A model generated the notes under the pieces. It made no database searches and was not told where the DNA came from. It saw only the letters and a list, made by a program, of their open reading frames with translations. Below are positions 12,993 through 15,985 of a stretch of 15,985 nt of DNA, piece after piece. A program made the position numbers and the translations under genes. Source of the stretch: Thermodesulfobacteriaceae bacterium (lineage in GTDB: Bacteria > Desulfobacterota > Thermodesulfobacteria > Thermodesulfobacteriales > Thermodesulfobacteriaceae); assembly GCA_015494725.1 (NCBI GenBank), contig WGAR01000026.1, forward strand, positions 1 through 15,985. The letters are read 5' to 3'. Numbering within the stretch: position 1 is the first letter of the stretch; each line of letters begins with the position of its first letter.

Positions 12993-13651
12993 CGGCTCAC
13001 CGGAGAACAAACCGGTTCCGGAAGGGAGAGCCCTTCCTTTTCGGCCAGGGCCCGGACATAGTGCCAGTCACCGTTTCGGATCCATTCCGGAAGGGGGGAA
13101 AGGGCCAGGCGGGTGAAGAGGGCCCGGCGTTCCTCCTCGGGAAGCCCTCGGGCCATGATCTCCTCTCGCCAGCGGGCCATGAGTTCGAGATACACCTCCC
13201 ATTCCGGCCCGAATTCCTCCTCCAGACGTTCACGAATCCTCCGGGCCGCGGCAGGACTGGCCCCGGAGGTGGAAATGGCCAGCTGCAACCGGCCCCGCTT
13301 TATCACCGAGGGAACAATAAAGGAACACCGCTCCGGACGATCCACCACGTTACAGAAGAGGCCCTTCTTTTCGGCCTCGGAAAACACCGCCTCCTGGACA
13401 GCCTGGTCATCGGTGGCGGCCACGCAGAGCCAGGCTCCGGAAAGATCCCCCTCGCGATAGGGGCGTCTTTCGAGCTCGATTCTTCCCTCCTCGGCCCACC
13501 GGGCTATGCGGGGCGTAACCTCCGGAGCGATGACCCGCACCCTGGCCCCGGCCTCAACCAGGGCCTCCACCTTGCGCTCCGCCACCTCCCCGCCCCCTAC
13601 CACCACACAGAGCCGGCCCTCCAGGCGCAAGAAAACCGGATAGTACCTCAT
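12989..13651 (-). CDS. Precorrin-2 dehydrogenase / sirohydrochlorin ferrochelatase (SirC/Met8/CysG-N type)
   Basis: A 220-residue protein. The N-terminal NAD-binding Rossmann motif is 'VVVGGGEVAERKVEAL' (16-31). 'NVVDRPERCSFIVPSVIKRG' (101-120) contains Asp104, matching the catalytic Asp of CysG and Met8p, and 'AISTSGASPAAARRIRERLE' (125-144) is a family hallmark. The enzyme oxidises precorrin-2 to sirohydrochlorin, on the way to siroheme or heme d1 and alternative heme, and some members also insert iron. Siroheme would serve sulfite or nitrite reductases, consistent with a sulfur-metabolising anaerobe (inference). The start has a -10 box only six bases upstream, so the mRNA may be leaderless, although AGGG is also near. 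It is followed with ATGA overlap by the prepilin-like gene, an odd pairing. Confidence 0.9.
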   Translation of the reverse strand: MRYYPVFLRLEGRLCVVVGGGEVAERKVEALVEAGARVRVIAPEVTPRIARWAEEGRIELERRPYREGDLSGAWLCVAATDDQAVQEAVFSEAEKKGLFCNVVDRPERCSFIVPSVIKRGRLQLAISTSGASPAAARRIRERLEEEFGPEWEVYLELMARWREEIMARGLPEEERRALFTRLALSPLPEWIRNGDWHYVRALAEKEGLSLPEPVCSPVSR

Positions 13652-13657
13652 ATCCCT

Positions 13658-13685
13658 ATCATATCTTGAAGCCTCCGCCGGACAA
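13658..13685 (-). promoter_or_regulatory. Candidate promoter of sirC, near-leaderless
   Basis: On the - strand TTGTCC (13685-13680), a 16-base spacer and TATGAT (13663-13658, 5 of 6) end six bases before the sirC ATG at 13651. The start point would fall at or within two bases of the ATG. The element overlaps the divergent + strand promoter in a gap of only 49 bases. Confidence 0.5.
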
Positions 13686-13695
13686 GGGGTATGAT
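13666..13695 (+). promoter_or_regulatory. Candidate promoter of the nucleotidyltransferase-remnant gene, near-leaderless
   Basis: TTGAAG (13666-13671), an 18-base spacer and TATGAT (13690-13695, 5 of 6) end five bases before the ATG at 13701, so transcription should begin about at the start codon. The AAGGGG at 13684-13689 would be outside such an mRNA. Transcription from here would also serve deoC-rnhA and ubiX. Confidence 0.45.
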
Positions 13696-13700
13696 GAAAT

Positions 13701-14162
13701 ATGTCCCGGGTGAAAAAGATCCCTCTCGGGAATTCCCAAAGAGAAAGTTTAGCCTATTATCGGAATCTTTCGCCGGAAGAATCCTGGCGTATTTTTCTTG
13801 CCCTGCAGAAGGAAGTAGCCCGGATTATGGGATGTTTGGTCAATTTAAACCCTAAAAATGCCAGGGCTTTACTTAAGACATTGAGGGATTTCGGCTTTAA
13901 GGATCCTGATCTTTCAGAAAAAGATTTACAGGAGGAGGGCTATATTGTTCAGCTGGGATATCCTCCTTGGCGAATCGATCTTCATCTGGGAAGCGAGATA
14001 CCCTTTGAGGAACTCTGGAAAAGACACCGCATATTTCATTGGGACGAACTTGAGGTGCGGGTGGTTGATCTTGAAGATCTCAAGAGATTGAAAAGACTTT
14101 CTGGCAGAACCAAGGATCTTGCCGATCTCGAGTGTCTGGAGAGGGTGCATGAAACCGATTAA
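13701..14162 (+). CDS. Nucleotidyltransferase-like protein lacking its catalytic core, apparently a deletion fusion
   Basis: A 153-residue protein. Residues about 46-150 resemble the C-terminal half of small MNT/AbiEii-type nucleotidyltransferases: 'NPKNARALLKTLRDFGF', 'YIVQLGYPPWRIDLHLG', and the closing 'KRLSGRTKDLADLECL'. The usual N-terminal G-G-x-A-x-x-x-H-G and D-x-D catalytic strands are absent. Instead residues 10-44 ('ESLAYYRNLSPEESWRIFLA' and onward) resemble the small protein often encoded just before such genes. The simplest reading is that an internal deletion joined the 5' end of the small gene to the 3' half of the transferase gene. Two hand-counted 60-base lines inside it (13741-13800, 13861-13920) are 42% GC, against 65% in deoC (14221-14280), suggesting foreign origin. 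It overlaps deoC by 14 bases. Confidence 0.6.
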   Translation: MSRVKKIPLGNSQRESLAYYRNLSPEESWRIFLALQKEVARIMGCLVNLNPKNARALLKTLRDFGFKDPDLSEKDLQEEGYIVQLGYPPWRIDLHLGSEIPFEELWKRHRIFHWDELEVRVVDLEDLKRLKRLSGRTKDLADLECLERVHETD

Positions 14163-15261
14163 TCCCGCTCCCTATATCGAACACACCCTGCTTAAACCCA
14201 CCGCTACCCAGAAAGACGTGGAAAGGCTCTGTGCCGAGGCCCGGGAATTGGGTATGGTCGGGGTGTGTGTGCCTCCGGTGTGGGTGCCGCTGGCCCGGAA
14301 GTGTCTTTCCGGAAGCGAGGTACGGGTGGTCACGGTGGTGGGCTTTCCCCTGGGGTTTGAGCCGGTGGAGATAAAAGTCGCTCAGGCCGAGCTTTACACG
14401 GATCTCGGGGCCCAGGAGCTGGACATGGTCCTGAATCTCGCCCTTCTCAAAGCCGGGGAGCTTTCCGGGGTCCTTTCCGAGGTGGAGGAGGTGGTACGGG
14501 CCGCGGAACCCGCCCCGGTAAAAGTGATCCTGGAGTGCGGCTATCTCACCGAAGCGGAAAAGAGGGAACTTTCCCGCCGGATTCCCGAGACCGGAGCGGC
14601 CTATCTCAAGACCGCCACCGGTTTCGGTCCGCAGGGGGCGAAACTGGAGGACGTACGTCTTCTCCGGGAGGCCTCCGGCGGGCGCATCCGGATCAAGGCC
14701 GCGGGGGGCATACGCACCCTGGATCAATGTCTGGGTTTCATTGAGGCCGGGGCCGAACGGATCGGGACCAGCTCCGGAGCGGATATCGTGCGGGAATATC
14801 TGGCCCTGACCCAGGGCCAGGCCCTGCCCGAGGTGGAGATCTTCGTGGACGGGGCCTGTCTGGGAAATCCCGGTCCCGGGGGGTTTGCCGCCCTTCTCCG
14901 CGCCCGGGGGCAGGAAAGGGTGATCACCGGGGGCGAGGAGGCCACCACCAACAACCGGATGGAGCTACGGGCCGCCATTGAGGCCCTCCGGGCCCTGAAA
15001 CGCCCCTGCCGGGTGAGGATCCACACCGACTCCCGGTATCTCCTTCAGGGGGCCACCCAATGGCTTCCCCGATGGGAGAGGAGCGGCTTTCGCACCGCGG
15101 ACAAAAAGCCGGTCAAGAACCGGGACCTCTGGGAAGAACTCGCCCGGTTGCTAAAAACCCACCGGGTGGAATGGGTATGGGTGGAGGGACATGCCGGGCA
15201 TCCGGAAAACGAACGCTGCGACCGCCTGGCCCGGGAGGAAGCCAGGAAGAGGAAGACCTAG
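14149..15261 (+). CDS. Deoxyribose-phosphate aldolase fused to ribonuclease HI
   Basis: A 370-residue two-domain protein. Residues 1-about 217 are DeoC, which cleaves 2-deoxyribose-5-phosphate to glyceraldehyde-3-phosphate and acetaldehyde: Asp92 in 'ELDMVLN', Schiff-base Lys154 in 'AYLKTATGF', Lys183 in 'RIKAAGGIRT', and 'ERIGTSSGADIV'. A linker of about ten residues leads to residues 228-370, a complete RNase HI with Asp234 ('VDGACLGNPGPGG'), Glu272 ('NNRMEL'), Asp294 ('HTDSRYL'), and 'GHAGHPENERCDRLA' with the catalytic His and Asp358. RNase HI degrades the RNA of RNA-DNA hybrids. Both halves look active. The start ATG at 14149 is chosen because GGAGAGGG precedes it. The junction shows no stop or ATG, and an in-frame GTG lacks a ribosome-binding site. 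No known process links the two activities beyond nucleic-acid turnover. Confidence 0.9.
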   Translation: MKPINPAPYIEHTLLKPTATQKDVERLCAEARELGMVGVCVPPVWVPLARKCLSGSEVRVVTVVGFPLGFEPVEIKVAQAELYTDLGAQELDMVLNLALLKAGELSGVLSEVEEVVRAAEPAPVKVILECGYLTEAEKRELSRRIPETGAAYLKTATGFGPQGAKLEDVRLLREASGGRIRIKAAGGIRTLDQCLGFIEAGAERIGTSSGADIVREYLALTQGQALPEVEIFVDGACLGNPGPGGFAALLRARGQERVITGGEEATTNNRMELRAAIEALRALKRPCRVRIHTDSRYLLQGATQWLPRWERSGFRTADKKPVKNRDLWEELARLLKTHRVEWVWVEGHAGHPENERCDRLAREEARKRKT

Positions 15262-15264
15262 CCC

Positions 15265-15828
15265 ATGGAACGAAAGCTTCTGGTAGGGATAACCGGAGCC
15301 AGCGGGGCCCCCTATGCGGTGGCCTTCCTCAAGCTTTTGAAACGGCTCGGGATAGGTAACCAGGTGGTGATCAGCCGGGCGGCAGAGGAGGTCCTGCGCC
15401 ACGAGACCGGGCTCTCCCCCGAAGATCTACTACGGTTCACGGAGAGGGTCTTCCGGGAGGACGAACTTTCCGCCCCTCCGGCCAGCGGATCTGCTCCGTA
15501 CCGGGGGATGGTCATCATCCCCTGCTCCATGGGAACCCTCTCGGCCGTAGCCCATGGAGCGGCCCGGAATCTCCTGCAGCGGGCCGCGGATGTCATGCTC
15601 AAGGAGAGAAAACCCCTGGTTCTGGTGGTGCGGGAGACCCCTTTCAACCTCATCCACCTGCGAAACATGCTGGCCGCAGCCGAGGCCGGGGCCACCATCT
15701 ATCCGGCCATGCCGGCCTTTTATCATCGTCCCCAGGATCTCCAGGAGATGGTAGAATTTTTCGTGCAGCGTCTGGCCGAGTTTCTGGGCCTTGAAGTCCG
15801 GGACCTCAAGCGATGGGAGGGTCTATGA
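15265..15828 (+). CDS. ubiX: Flavin prenyltransferase UbiX
   Basis: A 187-residue enzyme of normal UbiX length. It joins a dimethylallyl group to reduced FMN, making prenyl-FMN, the cofactor of UbiD-type decarboxylases. The FMN-binding start 'VGITGASGAPYA' (7-18), the 'IIPCSMGTLSAVAHG' block (84-98), 'LVVRETPFN' (120-128) and 'YPAMPAFYHRP' (146-156) are all present. It begins three bases after the deoC-rnhA stop, with GGAAGAGG upstream, and its stop overlaps the next gene by ATGA. UbiD is not in the window. The pair would serve menaquinone/ubiquinone-type quinone synthesis or aromatic acid decarboxylation. Confidence 0.94.
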   Translation: MERKLLVGITGASGAPYAVAFLKLLKRLGIGNQVVISRAAEEVLRHETGLSPEDLLRFTERVFREDELSAPPASGSAPYRGMVIIPCSMGTLSAVAHGAARNLLQRAADVMLKERKPLVLVVRETPFNLIHLRNMLAAAEAGATIYPAMPAFYHRPQDLQEMVEFFVQRLAEFLGLEVRDLKRWEGL

Positions 15829-15985
15829 TCAAAAAATACCGCACCCTGGAGGAGGCCACCGCGGATCTCCCCGCCTTTCTCCTTCGTTTACGCGGGAAAA
15901 GGCCCGGGGTCATTCGACCCCTGATTCGCTATCCCCGGGGGATAAAAAAGTTCAGGACCCTTGAGGAGGCCCAATGGGATCGGGA
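15825..15985 (+). CDS. Small protein with a repeated K-K-[YF]-R-T-L-E-E-A motif, N-terminal fragment, unknown function
   Basis: Fifty-three codons are visible before the window ends. The start ATG overlaps the ubiX TGA (ATGA). The motif Lys-Lys-Tyr-Arg-Thr-Leu-Glu-Glu-Ala at residues 3-11 recurs as Lys-Lys-Phe-Arg-Thr-Leu-Glu-Glu-Ala at 41-49, with 'YPRGIKKF' between. From memory this pattern resembles small thermophile proteins encoded next to nucleotidyltransferase (AbiEii-like) genes, which would be expected just beyond the edge. That link is inference. No catalytic motif is seen, and the base composition resembles its neighbours. Confidence 0.55.
   Translation, partial: MIKKYRTLEEATADLPAFLLRLRGKRPGVIRPLIRYPRGIKKFRTLEEAQWDR

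Noticed and set aside
11877..13061. A 394-codon open frame on the + strand opposite the prepilin-like and sirC genes
   Set aside because: It is Gly/Pro-rich with no recognisable motif, and it is a shadow of well-supported - strand genes in GC-rich DNA.
14800..14840. Separate start for RNase HI (in-frame GTG at the DeoC junction)
   Set aside because: No Shine-Dalgarno precedes it and the frame is continuous, so a fused protein is the simpler reading.
1..15985. tRNA or rRNA genes, CRISPR arrays, insertion sequences or attachment sites
   Set aside because: No cloverleaf-like, regularly repeated or transposase-like sequence was seen, and almost all the window is protein coding.

Overview
The window reads as a dense stretch of a thermophilic, Gram-negative-type bacterial chromosome. 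A Pal lipoprotein and an OmpH/Skp chaperone imply an outer membrane. The proteins are rich in Glu, Arg and Leu, the DNA is GC-rich, and genes repeatedly overlap by ATGA or TAATG. A short Thermotoga/archaeal-type SpeD and an FmdE-like protein fit a lineage such as Thermodesulfobacteria, but that placement is inference from gene content, not a database result.

Layout. Positions 1-1779 (- strand) carry a YkgJ-like cysteine-cluster protein, pal, ompH and the first codons of a glucokinase-like gene. Positions 1905-9167 (+ strand) form one long tightly packed run: yicC, corA, a uppP gene fused to an HtrA-like pseudoprotease/PDZ module, a METTL21-like methyltransferase, prmC, murA and holB. This mixes envelope synthesis, protein methylation and replication. 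Positions 9130-9747 (- strand) hold an fmdE-like gene that overlaps holB tail to tail. Positions 9748-9919 are a regulatory region with divergent promoters, a 6-codon upstream ORF and an intrinsic terminator in front of speD. Positions 9920-11735 (+) are speD-speB-pgpA, for polyamine and phospholipid synthesis. Positions 11724-13651 (- strand) are sirC followed by a coupled, large Cys-rich prepilin-like gene. Positions 13701-15985 (+) hold an AT-richer ORF that looks like a deletion fusion of a nucleotidyltransferase module, then a deoC-rnhA gene fusion, ubiX, and the start of a small unknown gene.

Most notable points. (1) The speD leader holds a mini-ORF (Met-Arg-Gly-Gly-Cys-Pro-stop) inside an 11-bp terminator hairpin. 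The 5' arm of that hairpin is an 11/12 copy of speD's own ribosome-binding/start region, and the 3' arm can pair with the real one. This is a candidate attenuation switch for SAM decarboxylase. (2) UppP is fused to an HtrA-like domain that appears to have lost all three catalytic residues. (3) DeoC is fused to an apparently intact RNase HI. (4) Several genes have -10 boxes only 5-8 nt before the start codon, suggesting leaderless mRNAs.

I saw no tRNA, rRNA, CRISPR array or insertion sequence. No gene-free stretch exceeds about 175 bases.
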